Below are positions 1-12,079 of a stretch of DNA of 64,000 bases, one piece after another. The notes under the pieces are model-generated. The model did not search any database and was not told the DNA's origin. It worked only from the letters and a program-made list of their open reading frames with translations. Source of the stretch: Apostichopus japonicus. Lineage: Eukaryota; Echinodermata; Holothuroidea; Aspidochirotida; Stichopodidae. Position numbers and translations under genes: made by a program. Position 1 is the stretch's first letter; each line of letters begins with the position of its first letter. The stretch spans positions 2,023,501-2,087,500 of the forward strand of contig NC_092572.1 of the NCBI RefSeq assembly GCF_037975245.1, written 5' to 3'.

Positions 1-345
1 TCTCCTGCGTAAACATATAATCTACAGTTGATTACACATAAATTGTTACAATGTTTGCGACATGTTAATAACTTCAACTGCATGTGGTACAGTACGCAAC
101 TTGAGGTTGTATATTGAGGTTAATTGAAATACATTTCTAATACCACAGTTGAGATCACAGTAGCATTGTACACTGATCTCTGCTTGAAATTCTGTTTGCC
201 TTAGTGCGTCAGACTTTTGTTTGAGAAAAAGAAATGTCTGTATTAAAATCAATGATAAATCATTGCTTTAAATTGCGATCTCCATGATCAATGACTTATG
301 ACCACAGCATTGTTATTTCTTCATATTAAATTCATTTGCACATAA

Positions 346-473
346 CTAGCATTGGGGATAGGCAGTATATATATACTGCTGAACTTGTTGTGTTGTTTCC
401 CATTGACCAGTATCGAAGTTATAAGTTTCATTGTTGTTGAATTTCTTCCAAGAACCCCCCGATGAACGGTCAA
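346..473 (-). CDS. IgN1 terminal exon
   Basis: The exon begins after a pyrimidine-rich acceptor at 475-474, in phase 1, and ends at TAG 348-346. It encodes a polar tail with SWKKF and GQWETTQQ. This resembles the Trp-containing acidic tails of IgN2 (DGEWTK) and IgN3 (LSWKEGLWTKW). An alternative acceptor further upstream would hit a stop in this phase, so this start was chosen. Confidence 0.55.
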
Positions 474-3400
474 CTGTGGAGACGAAACAAGATAGAAACT
501 GATATGATTTGAGAGATCTACTGTTCTTCGTTATGCTCCTAAAACCGAATAACAGTAAGGTCGAGGACAAGCACTGCATGAAAATGCTTCTTTCATAGTT
601 TAACTTGTTTTGTTTATCTCGTAGTTGAGTTACTAATACGTTAAGAGACAATACGTAGTTTTCATATACAAAATACACATTCGATACTTACTCTGAATCT
701 TATCAGGCAAGCGTGACGTAACTTGTTTCAGCTTTCTAACAATTTCGCCAGAAAATGTATCCACAACGCAATCGTGGAATCTAAATGGAACAGAAGTGTT
801 AGAATTGTTGCAATTGTAATGTTATTGAGACACTGTTAAACATCTAACTTGTAATGCTCACCTAAAATGTTGATACTGTGTCACATAGTTATTATTCCAT
901 GTAAATATGTTTGATAGTCCTACTGGCACTGACTAATCTTTAGGAAAGATTTGTAGCAATGCGAAATTCCTAAACATTGCAGTAGTTAATGATGTCCCTT
1001 ATACAAATTAAACATGGTAGGCTTGTTATTACTTACTGTAGGGGTACTTGAAGCAATTTCGCGATCCACTTAACTAAGAGAAGCACTGCAGTTCCATCTA
1101 GTTCCCTTCCAATTATAACCACTCGATGAACTTCCGGTATTGGTAGAGTGATGATAAAGGATATGTCAACTTTGCTCTCAAAAATTATCATGCCGCGAGG
1201 GTACTGTTGAAAACCGATAAAAGACGTTATAATTGTGAATGCATACTATTTTTTTCTGATTAGCGGTAATATTATGAAAAAAATTATATAACTATGAACT
1301 CTATGGTCTCTCAAATAACCATAATTTAAACAAACAAATATTTAAAAAAAAAATTATGCGAGCAGATATCGCTGAGAAATTACCACGTTACCCATTATGT
1401 ACACCATTTAAAAAACTTCAAGGCAATTTAATTAACATCTTTAGGTTCATATTAACAAGAGTTGCAATGTTATTCGTTAAACAAACTTCATTAAAATATA
1501 GTTCTTATTATTGACTAGCCAAGTATCTGTACATGTGGTTAACACAAATATGAAAAACCGTCCTCGATAAAATGAAAAAAGTCAGATTAAATCATTTATA
1601 AATTGCTCATAAAAAAAACTTTAGTCGTAAAATAAAGTTTAGGAAACCAACATTTGTTATAGTTGTAGCATAAAGATCTGATCAATTAGGAAATAGTGCA
1701 TAATGGAATTAAGCTAGTATTTATAAAATTTGTAACGTAAGATATTCACAACTTACTAATTAACATACTTACATTCTTGTTTTTACAGAACGTGAAGAAG
1801 TCCTTCACATTGCGTTCCTGATACGAGCCGTCGACTTGTTTTAAATTGATCTCCTCCTTTGCTTTCAAAAAGGAAATAGTTGTGTTCTTAACTTCTGTGC
1901 TTTGTACCTCGTAAAAGCAATCTATAAAATCATCCCACATATCCGCCTCCTTAAGTTTCAAAAGAACTTTCGTTTTGTAATTTGTATCACATTTTTTACC
2001 GCAAATGTATCTCAATGCACCTAAGAAGTCTTTATTTTGAAGATTTTCTTGAGTAAAAAGTTTGCTGAATTTACTGGCATCATCTAGAATACACTGTCCT
2101 AAGAAAACTCCTCTCAGAACTGGATGACGAAGACTAACACAATAGTTCTTTGAACTGGAAGCATCCTTCGATGAACACTCGTTTGTGTGCAGCAGACCTG
2201 TTGAAAGAGCTCCTTTGAGATCACTTTCTGGTAGTTGTTTCCATTCCTTGACAGACTGTGGAGCCTTCTTATCTAATGCACTAAGCATAGCCTTCCCTAT
2301 TTTCTTTCTCACCTGACAAAAGTCGACTTTCTCTACATTTAGCTTTGACATGTAATGACGTTCCATACATTCAATGATAGATTCAACTATATTTGACAAA
2401 CACCAATGGCCGGCCGGACGCACATCTTCTGTGCTTTTGTCAACGTCCAGATATAGCAATGTCGATAAGTACAAAGGTACGTTGGGAACACGAGCAAAAC
2501 CCCAAGACTCATTAAAATTACTCTTTTCCAACATGTGAGAGCTTTCACCTCCAACGGAATCTTCCGCGGAATGTAAGCTTTGAGTAACGAGAGGGTTCTT
2601 TCCTCTCACCAAAATGTCAGCTTTTTCACGATCGGTACCTCTACAGAAAAGATGATAGTTGTTAATTCTTTTTGATAATTCTGCAATTTCTTCCTTTTGA
2701 AATTCGCTAAGCTCAATGGTCGTAGACTTACAGTTTTTTGAAAATATGCCATCAGTCTGGCGCAGTGCAACCCAAACTCTCATGTGTTTAGTAGCTGTTG
2801 TTATGGCTTTACAAATATCGCTTTCATCTCCATTAAGTGGTTGCATTTCATTATGACCCTTTCGAAAAGTATTTTCATCATGTACTCTGTTCTCAGAAAT
2901 CTCTTTTTGGCGAGGGAATGTTCTATTTAGAAGTTCGCGGACATATGCCGACACGTTACCGCAAAGGTCGCCCAAGTACAGTTCACTAAAGCCATCTATC
3001 AGAACAATGACAGGCTCCTTTAACAAAATAGTATAGACATCTTTGGCCTTTAAATTGCAATTTGAGGCTAGATCGTCCATTATTAATTCGATGAGATTCT
3101 TCTGATAGTTTTTGTAATTTAAATATACATAAATAAGAACAAACGTTTTCTCTTTTTCCTGAATCCATTGATTTACCATCTGTAGAAAACATGCTGTTTT
3201 GCCATATCCAAGATCTGCTTTCAATATCACAAACTTGTTCTTGAGAAGGCTTTCATTCCTCATCAATTTGCTTGTAGTTGTCTTTTGTGTACACTTGTTA
3301 TTCATATACCGAACGGAACATTGGCAATCCACATACAATGTATCAATGTTGAGAGATACAGTTTTTCCAGGGAACAGATTTAAGAGTAGACGGTGTTTAT

Positions 3401-6400
3401 AGATCTCACAGAGTAGAGATACGAGACTCTCTAGCTTTTTATCTTTTTCTGCAAAAACAACATGAAAACATTGAAAATATAAACTCTAGAATAAAGGAAT
3501 TGTCTGGTTGAAAACTTGGATATATTGTCCTCGTAGTTCTTTTTTTTTTCTCTTTCTAACCAAGTGAAAAGTGTCCCTTTTGCCGTTTTCTTCTTGTAGA
3601 AGTATTGTTTTCAAATGCAACAGTTTCTCACCAAAAGCACCGTTTGTTCAAATGCATCAACTTGGTGAATGACGAAGTGCAGGCAAATAGGCAAAACGAG
3701 CGACTTGAAGTAAGCACTTCCATTTCCGCAGCAAATACAATATCGCATATAAACGCACTGGTGATTGCCTTTTATATATTAAGTACACATCGCAAACGTA
3801 CGCACAGTATACAGCCTACCCCGTGCCTAGTTGCTAAGTACATATAGCGCCGCCGTTGCACATAATACACTCTCATACTCAAACCACAGTTCATAAACTG
3901 TTCTTCGAAATCACTGATCAACTTTACAGTAAAAGGAAGCTTGAAAAGTATTAGCAACATCGAAAGATGAAACTTGGCGGAATCGATGGCAGAGCAGAAT
4001 ATAATACCGAGAAGCTTACGCTTCGCAGAACTATCCGATTAGTGTAAACGTTAGAGTAGCCTACATGCAAAGATTCTTCGAATTAAAGCTGGACAGAGCG
4101 ATGTATAAACAACGAAGAGTCTGCTGTTCAAGCTTACACACAAATCACGAAATCACCGAAGCACTACATATATGACGGCTCAACGATTAAGGAAGAAAAT
4201 AATCTGTATTCAAACGCGGCTTATGTTGTGATTACTGTAGGAACTGTATGAAGCGTGGGTTATGTCGCAATATGCATTTGCGAAGATGACGTCACGTTCC
4301 CTACTGTTCAGAGTATATTTGAAATATCCATCCTAAACTATTAAAAACCGTTTCTATGCAAACTCAACGTTAGAGTTTCCATATTTTGAACACATTTTTG
4401 GAAAATTATTTATCGTTTTGTAAGGTAACCAAAGGCTACCAAACAATTCTTTTTAAGTAATGATTATCTAATGGAAATATATTACTGCTATAAAATACGC
4501 ATTACTATTAGTTTATGATAACATCAACTGCACCTGATCAAATACTGTCGAAAGTTAGTGGTACTTACTATTTAGTGCTTTAGATGTCGTCGCCAGATAA
4601 TTGTCTTCAAACATTCCATCGTTTGACGTCTTCTGAAAAAGAATAATTAATTTTTAAGTAAAGTCTGACAAGTTTTATTTGCATTTCTACCTATAGAACA
4701 GAAGAATGTTTATGCAGCAGCAATGTAGCAAGTAACAAAATCTGTGTCACTAACGTAGACGTATACGTGGTCCTGCTGTTAAAAAGCGATATTGAGTTAC
4801 CAGCCGCTTGAAATATATTAGTCAATCACATCTAGTAGTATCAAAAATGGCACGAATAATGATATAATTCTATTACTGCACGCGCAAAATATCACTTCAT
4901 TTATTAATGAACTCTATTATTAAATTAAAGCCATTTTAACATAGCAATACAAGGCTGTCCTACTCAAATCCATTGTTTGGACTTGGACTTGCACTCGGGC
5001 TGTCACTCTTTGAGTGTCAGGATGAACACTCGTTTAAGGAATGAAAGCTATCTTACAAATTTAGTTTAACTACAGTAAAATGTTCCGTTGTTTACCCATT
5101 TTCTGAATAAAGCCAATTGTTTACTTTGGTTGCTACTAAAAGACATCCAGTAGATGCTTTGGCATAATTTCAGTGGTTGGACAATTTATACATAGACTTT
5201 GAGCATAACTTAAGATGGCTTTCTAATGTTTAGTCTGAATTATTGAAGGAAACAATGCAAGATATGTCCTGTTAACTACTAAAACCTCAAAAGGAGAAAC
5301 TCTCTGGTTGAGAATTAGTTAAGTATACAGTTCTGCATAAGGCAATTTAAGATCAGCCCATCCCTGAATGAGGAAATGGAAGGATATTGAAAAATCGGAA
5401 CAATTGATATTTAACAAGAAATAAAGATATCTAGTTCAGTTTAGAGTGTTAATTCTTATACAAATAAATCTAATTAACAATTCAAAAAGAGAATAAAAAG
5501 AGAGCCGTTGTGACGGGTGGCCTACTGTATTGTATAGTCTGGCTAAGCAAGCGGCAATGCCCTATTTCCTTAGAACATGTAACAGATATTTACCCCTTAA
5601 TAAATGTAGGCTAGAGGTAGGATTTATATAGAGGGAGAACCAGAAATACACAGATGAACAGCTTTTGTGGGGCAAGATGATGTTACTGCCACTACAGCAT
5701 TTATAGATCGTTCTGCTGGATTCTTTTGCATCATCATTAAGATTTGAACAGTTTTACAGTTAAGTAATGATTGACTTTTAGTTTGAAATACTTTATGAGC
5801 TGTATAAATCTCTACTTTTAGTCTCACAAGTTTTCATAATATAAAAAAATATGACAAAAATTATAGATTTAACCGAAACTTATATTTTTACTTTTCAATG
5901 GCACCTAAATGTTTTCATATAATATTTGCAGAAGACTGGCAATGAAAACTCTGTTAGTTAAATAATTTTGCTTTACGTATTCCTTCAATGTGTACTTTCT
6001 CTGGACACCATATTTCAGGGCGATAGAGACGATTGTGCCAGAATGGAAAAGCCTCCTTTATTTTGTGACAATCTCAAAATAACCTGTTACATATATTATG
6101 CTGTTCTCGGATTGGCGGGACTCGATTGCAGCTCTTCCACAAAGTGTCTATAGATACTGCGGATTATGATTACCTCGGGTGATTAAAGTTTAAAAATTAA
6201 CTATTTCAGGATAATTAAGGATTAAGAACTAAGGATATAGGCACATACTTGAAGGAAGAGATGATACGTAACCCTGTACATAACATGTAAGACCAAGAGT
6301 CATGAGTTTGTTTTACTGCACTAGATGATGCTATAAGCAGAATCTTACATCCTCTCACGTCAGTATAACCTGTTGCCATTTAGTTAGGACACGTTCTTAA

Positions 6401-9392
6401 AAAAAAAAAAAAAAAACTTGCAATTTCGTAACCTTTTTATTCATATGGCTTAGTTCTTCTATGCTCCCTTCAGGGGTACCTTAGAAAGAAAGAAAACGTT
6501 TCATATAAGTTAACACATAGGTCTTATAGTGTGACTTCAATGATTTAACAAATGACAATTTGATCAGAGATCAAATCAAAATAGGGGAGAAAGTTTACTA
6601 ATGGATGTAATCATTCCAACTGTGTAATACAGGGTTATTATATATAGTTACAAAAGTAGTAATTTTTTACTGATTTTACACCAGACATCCAATCTATACC
6701 AAAGAACACATGAGCAATTAATTTTTAGATTCTGGTCTCATTCACACCGCGGTATTTCTATTTGATGGTCAACTGAGCATGCAAATGAACATCAAAAATA
6801 GTAAATTATTTCTTGTTAACATATATAAAATACAAAGGTCTATGTTAATCAATATATTAAAGGTACTTACTTCTGAAATTTGGTACACAATTTATGCCAT
6901 CCACGGGAATATTAAGGCTGAAGACATTGATATTTAATAATAATGAATTGATTGAATAAAACATATCGAAAATCTTACTATATTTCTCTCTGTGATGTCT
7001 CTTCCATAAACAAAAACACACTAGAATCATAGAAATGATGACGAATACGATAATGCCAACGATTATGACCAGCGTAGATAACGGAGGGATAAGAAAGGGA
7101 CGAGACGTTACCAAAGCTGATGGAAGTATGGTTGAAGAGTAATCAGCAACAACGTTATCCGAAGGACATGGATCTAAAGAAAGAGTACACATTGGCTTGA
7201 AAAATTCGCGTATTCAATAGTTGTCCATACAAATTGTGAATGATTAAAGTAGTGAAACGAATTAAAGCAAACCAAAGCTAGCCGTATTCAGCAACGTGCA
7301 GAGTAGTTTCGTTTGAGTATTGTATTTAACTAAATTTAATGTATGGAATATTATTAAAAAAAAAAACCTTAAACTAAACTTAAATTTCAAGATATCTCAT
7401 TTTACTATACTCGACTACGGTAGTTTCATATTCATCCATTAAATATAATTCACAAAATTTTAAACATAAAGCAAATTTTCAGTTTTTTAACTTAAAATAT
7501 TGCACCACTACTTGGTTAACGACAAACTAAGAATGCATTGTGTGTTCAAGATTATTTGAAATCATTTGAACAGTCAAAAGATGATCTAGATAAACTCACC
7601 AGCTTTCATCTTAATATTACTATCAGAACGCTGCATAAGATCTCCTTGGGCCAGGCATCTGATCTCTGCAAACCCACCACACGCTGACACTGTGTATTCG
7701 GCAGATATATATGTGTTCCATGTACCAAATACATTACCAGCCTGTGAAATTACTTCTTTTGGTGTGAATTGGAGACTGTTGATATTACTTATCTCCCATT
7801 GTAGAGATATTTGAGGACGGGATCCGCTAACTCTACATATTAGCTCACCAGTTTGGTTTACTCGTAGGCCGCAAGTTGAACATGAGCTACAACCACTGAT
7901 CTGTGGGCATTCCTGCTGCGGACGAACTGAAAAATATAATCAATTATTCAATATATTCGTAATAAGTATCAATTTGATTACAAAATGTAACGGGAGGTTA
8001 ACATAAACATAAAGTCTGGCTTGGAGTAAAATACATCATTTTTTTCAATTGCATATAGTACATTATGACGCAACAGTCATAATAAATCAACTGGAATGTT
8101 GCAATGATCGATAGTGTTTCATCAGCCCATAATGAAGGAAATGTTAAAAAATTAGATGTGTATCAGTTTGAGATCTGAAGGAATTTTTGACTAAAAAGAT
8201 GGGGAGAAGTATTTCTTTTGTTCAATAAACCAGTTTTATTAAATTTTGTATTACCCCATAATGGTACGATAAACCAATATCTATACCTTTATTGATTTTC
8301 TCCGCAATTTTCTGAAAATCGAACTATTTATTGCAACATCTGATATGAATCAGATACTAGCAACGATTGCCTGATGCTTTAAAAGACATACGGACTTCAA
8401 GAGTTATAGTACATATGTTGTCAAGAATTAGCACTCTATATATACTGTGACGGGAATGTCCAGTACGTTGAGAATATGCTCATTCACTTCTATTTTTATT
8501 TGGAACAGTACATGTTACCTGTTATTTGTATGGTGAATTGTTCTTCATGGTAATTTTCTGACGACAAATAAGTAACAACGGTGTATTTGCCTTCATCTTC
8601 TAATTGCGCGTTCGAAATTAACATTTTGCCTTCTAAATTGATATCAAATCGAATGTCGTCAAACAATGTGCCAGATTTTTGGTCATTAGCTAAAACAAGA
8701 ATCGGGTTTGTACTGGATGGAGGTCCGTTATACCAAAACACCTCTGTTGGCACGTCAGCTGAGCTGCACCCAATCATTGCATTTTTGCCCTTCTCGATTT
8801 GGTAAGTTGATTGGCAAGCCATATTCACACCTACAGGAAAACGTTATAAATTCGCTTAAAAAAGGGCTCAAGTTCTACGTACAATAAATTAGTGATATTT
8901 GATTAAATTAAAACCCTTTCGAGCCTTACAACTAGAATGGCAAAATTCTATCTTTTGTATTCATCATAACAGCATATCTAAATAGCGTAATATTTCATGC
9001 ATTGGTACTACAAAAAATGTGCACCGAGTGACCAAGCTACTGATATCACTAGTAAAACCTAGGTCACTCTGCTTATCGTTATTAGGGCGCAACATATCGT
9101 TCTCATTTATAAAGACGATGAAAAAATATATCTCGAGATTTAACTCATGCTAATGTCAAAATTAGTTATTTGAATTGTAAGCAGAAATCGTCTGCATCAG
9201 ATGAGCAACGTGCCTTCATATATTGATATCACTGACCGATGCTAAATCTAGATTGTTATTCCCTGATTAAATACAACGCCATCCTTGATATCATCGAATA
9301 CACAGGAAGTTATACTTACCTATAAAAGTATCAAATGCAATGAGCAGGAGGAACCAAGTTTCGAAGCTTGCATTAAGACTCTTCATTTTCAT
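346..9392 (-). CDS. Ig-Ig-TM-NACHT receptor, paralog 1 (IgN1), one exon unresolved
   Basis: No gene symbol is recognised. The exons, read on the minus strand, are 9392-9320 (signal peptide), 8830-8519 (Ig1), 7926-7600 (Ig2), 7173-6979 or 7173-6871 (stalk, TM, basic anchor), 4632-4569, 3448-1773 (pre-NACHT and NACHT), 1203-1037, 780-692 and 473-346 with stop TAG. Every listed junction has GT-AG borders. The TM exon ends in phase 1, but the 64-nt exon is open only in phase 0, so at least one small exon between 6860 and 4640 is missing from this model. Ig1 has a Cys, a WYN core and a DEGKYT strand. Ig2 starts with a four-Cys motif. The cytoplasmic exon carries a divergent P-loop (ADLGYGKT) and a Walker B (VIVLIDGFSE), the hallmarks of NACHT ATPases. 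The last three exons match IgN2 and IgN3 in phase and sequence. The gene is divergent from the ITAM-like receptor starting at 12080. Domain assignment is confident; expression and integrity are not shown. Confidence 0.75.
692..1203 (-). CDS. IgN1 C-terminal module exons
   Basis: Two exons, 1203-1037 (167 nt, phase 0 to 2) and 780-692 (89 nt, phase 2 to 1), follow the NACHT exon. The first resembles a single leucine-rich-repeat-like strand and helix unit. The second begins with the FHD motif also found in IgN3, and as FHN in IgN2. The same exon order, phases and motif recur in all three paralogs, which supports them although each is short. Their function is unknown. They sit where LRRs follow NACHT in NLR proteins. 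Confidence 0.6.
1773..3448 (-). CDS. IgN1 exon: pre-NACHT helix region and NACHT ATPase
   Basis: This 1676-nt exon enters in phase 1 and leaves in phase 0, as do the equivalent exons of IgN2 and IgN3. It begins with a helical region and an IDTLYVD segment like those that precede NACHT domains in invertebrate NLR proteins. The Walker A is ADLGYGKT, with Ala where the first Gly is usual. The Walker B is VIVLIDGFSE. The position usually occupied by TSR (sensor 1) reads VALRQ. A helical region rich in Lys and Cys follows. NACHT domains bind ATP and oligomerise in innate-immune sensors. The altered residues mean that ATP hydrolysis cannot be assumed. Confidence 0.75.
9320..9392 (-). CDS. IgN1 exon 1: signal peptide
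   Basis: The exon starts at ATG 9392-9390, with a second in-frame ATG six bases later. It encodes a short basic start followed by a hydrophobic core (WFLLLIAF) and ends at a GTAAGT donor in phase 1. This directs the receptor to the secretory pathway. Phase 1 matches the acceptor of the Ig1 exon. Confidence 0.65.
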
Positions 9393-9489
9393 ATCTATAT
9401 GAAAGAACAATAAACTTACACAATAGGTGTTTGAAACAATGACACTATTTTGTAATCGCACCAGTCTACTAGGACAATGTACGTGTACT

Positions 9490-9552
9490 TGATAGTGATG
9501 ATGATGACGATGACGATGACGATGAAGATGAAGATGACGATGATGATGATGC
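9490..9552. repeat. (GAT/GAC)n microsatellite
   Basis: A run of GATGATGACGATGACGAT-type triplets lies just upstream of the IgN1 signal exon. The reverse strand reads as poly Ile/Val, which is not a gene. Confidence 0.8.
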
Positions 9553-9906
9553 TCTTTACAATAAACAAAAACTTAAAGATACACAAAAGGATCGGAAAAT
9601 AAGTCCAATGAGCATTAGATCGAGTCTTAAATAAAAGCAAATTAAATGTGGTCAAGTCACATATGTGAAGTAAGTTTTAATACGCTCAAATAAAAAAGTA
9701 TTACCAATTCATTACTGTAATTGAATAATTACAATCACAATCGTTATCAATCACTTCAGAGTGGTTAAAAATAACTTGACTAGCCTGCATAACAGTATGT
9801 TCATTTATATTGTGTGCAGTGTTAGAATACTAACTGAATTTATATTAAAGTAATTTCCTTCCAAGAGAACAGATGTTGGCCCTCACACAAATCAGCAATA
9901 AATGTA

Positions 9907-10583
9907 TGGAACGCGAAAAGGACCACAACATATGATGATGTTGATGATCTAATTTTATACGTTCATGTACTAAAAAACTTACGATCATGTACTAAACATA
10001 TACGATGATGTACTAAAAAACTAAGATGTACATCAAAACATGCGATGATGTACTAAAAACGTAAGATGTACATCAAAATATATACGATCATGTACTGAAA
10101 ACTTGTCATGATAATGAAAAAGCGCAAGTTACAAAAAAGTGGCGTATGAATATCCATTATTGTCGTTTGAATACGCGTATGAATATCCATATATAAGTGT
10201 CCCTAGGAATATCACAGTTGATACCGAAGCCCCGCCCCTAATGTTTCTTAATGAGTTTACACTGAATATTCATACTCGTATGCATACGCCACATATGAAT
10301 ATACATACGCGTATGCAGACGCCACTTTTTTTGAACATAACATTATTTTTACATGATTGTATTTGTTTTGATGTACATCGTACGTTTGTAGTACATGATT
10401 GTGTATGTTTAGAATATGATCGTATACTTTTAGTACATGATCGTATATGTTTGGTACATGATCTTATATTTTTAGTACATGATCGTGTATTTCTAGTACA
10501 TGATTGTAAGTTTTTAGTACATGATCGTATAAAATTAGATCATCATTAACATCATCATATGTTGTGGTCCTTTTCGCGTTCCA
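9907..10583. mobile_element. Palindromic MITE-like element with internal tandem array
   Basis: The ends TGGAACGCGAAAAGGACCAC and its reverse complement face each other at 9907 and 10583, each bordered by TA, suggesting a TA target site. The terminal inverted repeats extend about 80 bp. Inside each arm are several copies of a roughly 25-bp unit built on TACATGATCGTATA. A second, inner inverted pair GTGGCGTATG and its near complement lies at about 10139 and 10325. The 136-residue open frame across it is a by-product of the repeats. A single end of the same family (TGGAACGCGAAAAG) is at 58575. Confidence 0.65.
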
Positions 10584-12079
10584 TATAAATGTAATTGTTG
10601 GAATAAGGTGGTATCTTCACTTTCATATTCACAATGGCTGACGTATACTGTTCATTAGTTAGTACTAGTTTATGTTACCTTCCCCAAATGTTTCCAACGG
10701 AACTGTAAATCTATAGCTTTAGTGCGTTTTCACTTTTCTTTGGAACACAAATTGAATACGACTTTCCACAATTGAGTAAGATTGGTAAGTAGAGTTACTT
10801 CAATTACTTAAACATAAAACTAAAGTATACTTTCGTTTGTGACTCAAGTCAAGTCGTTTTGTGATTTTCGACTCGATTTAAGTCAAGTCAAGAGAAAATG
10901 AGACAGGGTTGCAAGGCTGGTTCGTAGTCAATGACTTGACTTGTACATCATAGGTCTTAAATTCTGATTTTGCAAATGCATGATGAGTGATTGATATTTG
11001 CTCACTTATTAGAAGGTCGTATCATCAAAGCGCAAACCCAATCATTATTATTTGTTTATATAATATGAACAACTTCTTCACTGGCCAAGACAAAGATTGT
11101 ACTTAACATGGAGACATGGAGACATGGAGACTTATGACATCATAGATTCGCATTATATATTACACTTTAGTTTATAGAAAAATGTAAACAAAGAGTTTGT
11201 AAACGTCACAGAACGATAATTAAAGTGTCACGCTGTCTAAAATTTCCCTCAAAATATGATAAGAAAATCAAAGTATGATATCAGGCATTAGTAGTATTCT
11301 AGGAGACCTTCCGCACAGGGCTATTATTTCGTATAAATGTGTTGGGGAGTTGTTTGGAACAAACCACATTATTATTTATTATAAAGATGTTCTGTGTGTC
11401 CTTTACTGTTGACATTACGAGACGTCGTAAATCGAATCATATCGATCATATTAGGTGACATCATTATACCATCATCTGTGTACTTGTGCTTTATAGTTAT
11501 TTGTTGGTATCCCTTGGCGAAAGATGCATTATTTCAATTTGCCTATATTGTCTGTTTCATGCATGATTACGATATGCGTTTAAAATAGTCATGTGCTTGT
11601 TTATCATAATTCCAAGAATTGTTAAATATATACAACTCTGCCTTTCTCTTGTGATACAATATAGCTTGGGTGGTATACATAGTACCTATTGAAACCTCAT
11701 TATACAATCATTTGTGCAAATGTATTAACATCATTGTTAAGCAATTAATAAATATCCCCATGTTGTCTGGGCTATAATCCCATAACATCTGTAGCAACTC
11801 TAGACTGTTTGGAGAACAAGACAAGCAACAGGCATACATTCATTTTAGATTTAGAAACAATGCAGTAGTATCTGTTGTTAGTTCCTTTAACACAAAACCG
11901 TGATGTCAAATTGGAAGTCCATTACAGATAGCCGTAGAGGCATACTGATTTCACTTTCATAATATAATTCCGCATACAAAACTTATATTGTTTTTATTAC
12001 TGTTTAGAATTATTCGACACCTGCAAATTGAACTATGATGATGCTGACTGTAAAGAGCCACCCATATCGACAAAGGACG

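Noticed and set aside
6395-6420. Poly(A) run as a processed pseudogene tail
   Set aside because: No coding or retroelement sequence precedes it on either strand.
10139-10549. A 136-codon open frame on the plus strand
   Set aside because: It is created by the tandem repeats of the palindromic element and has no protein features.
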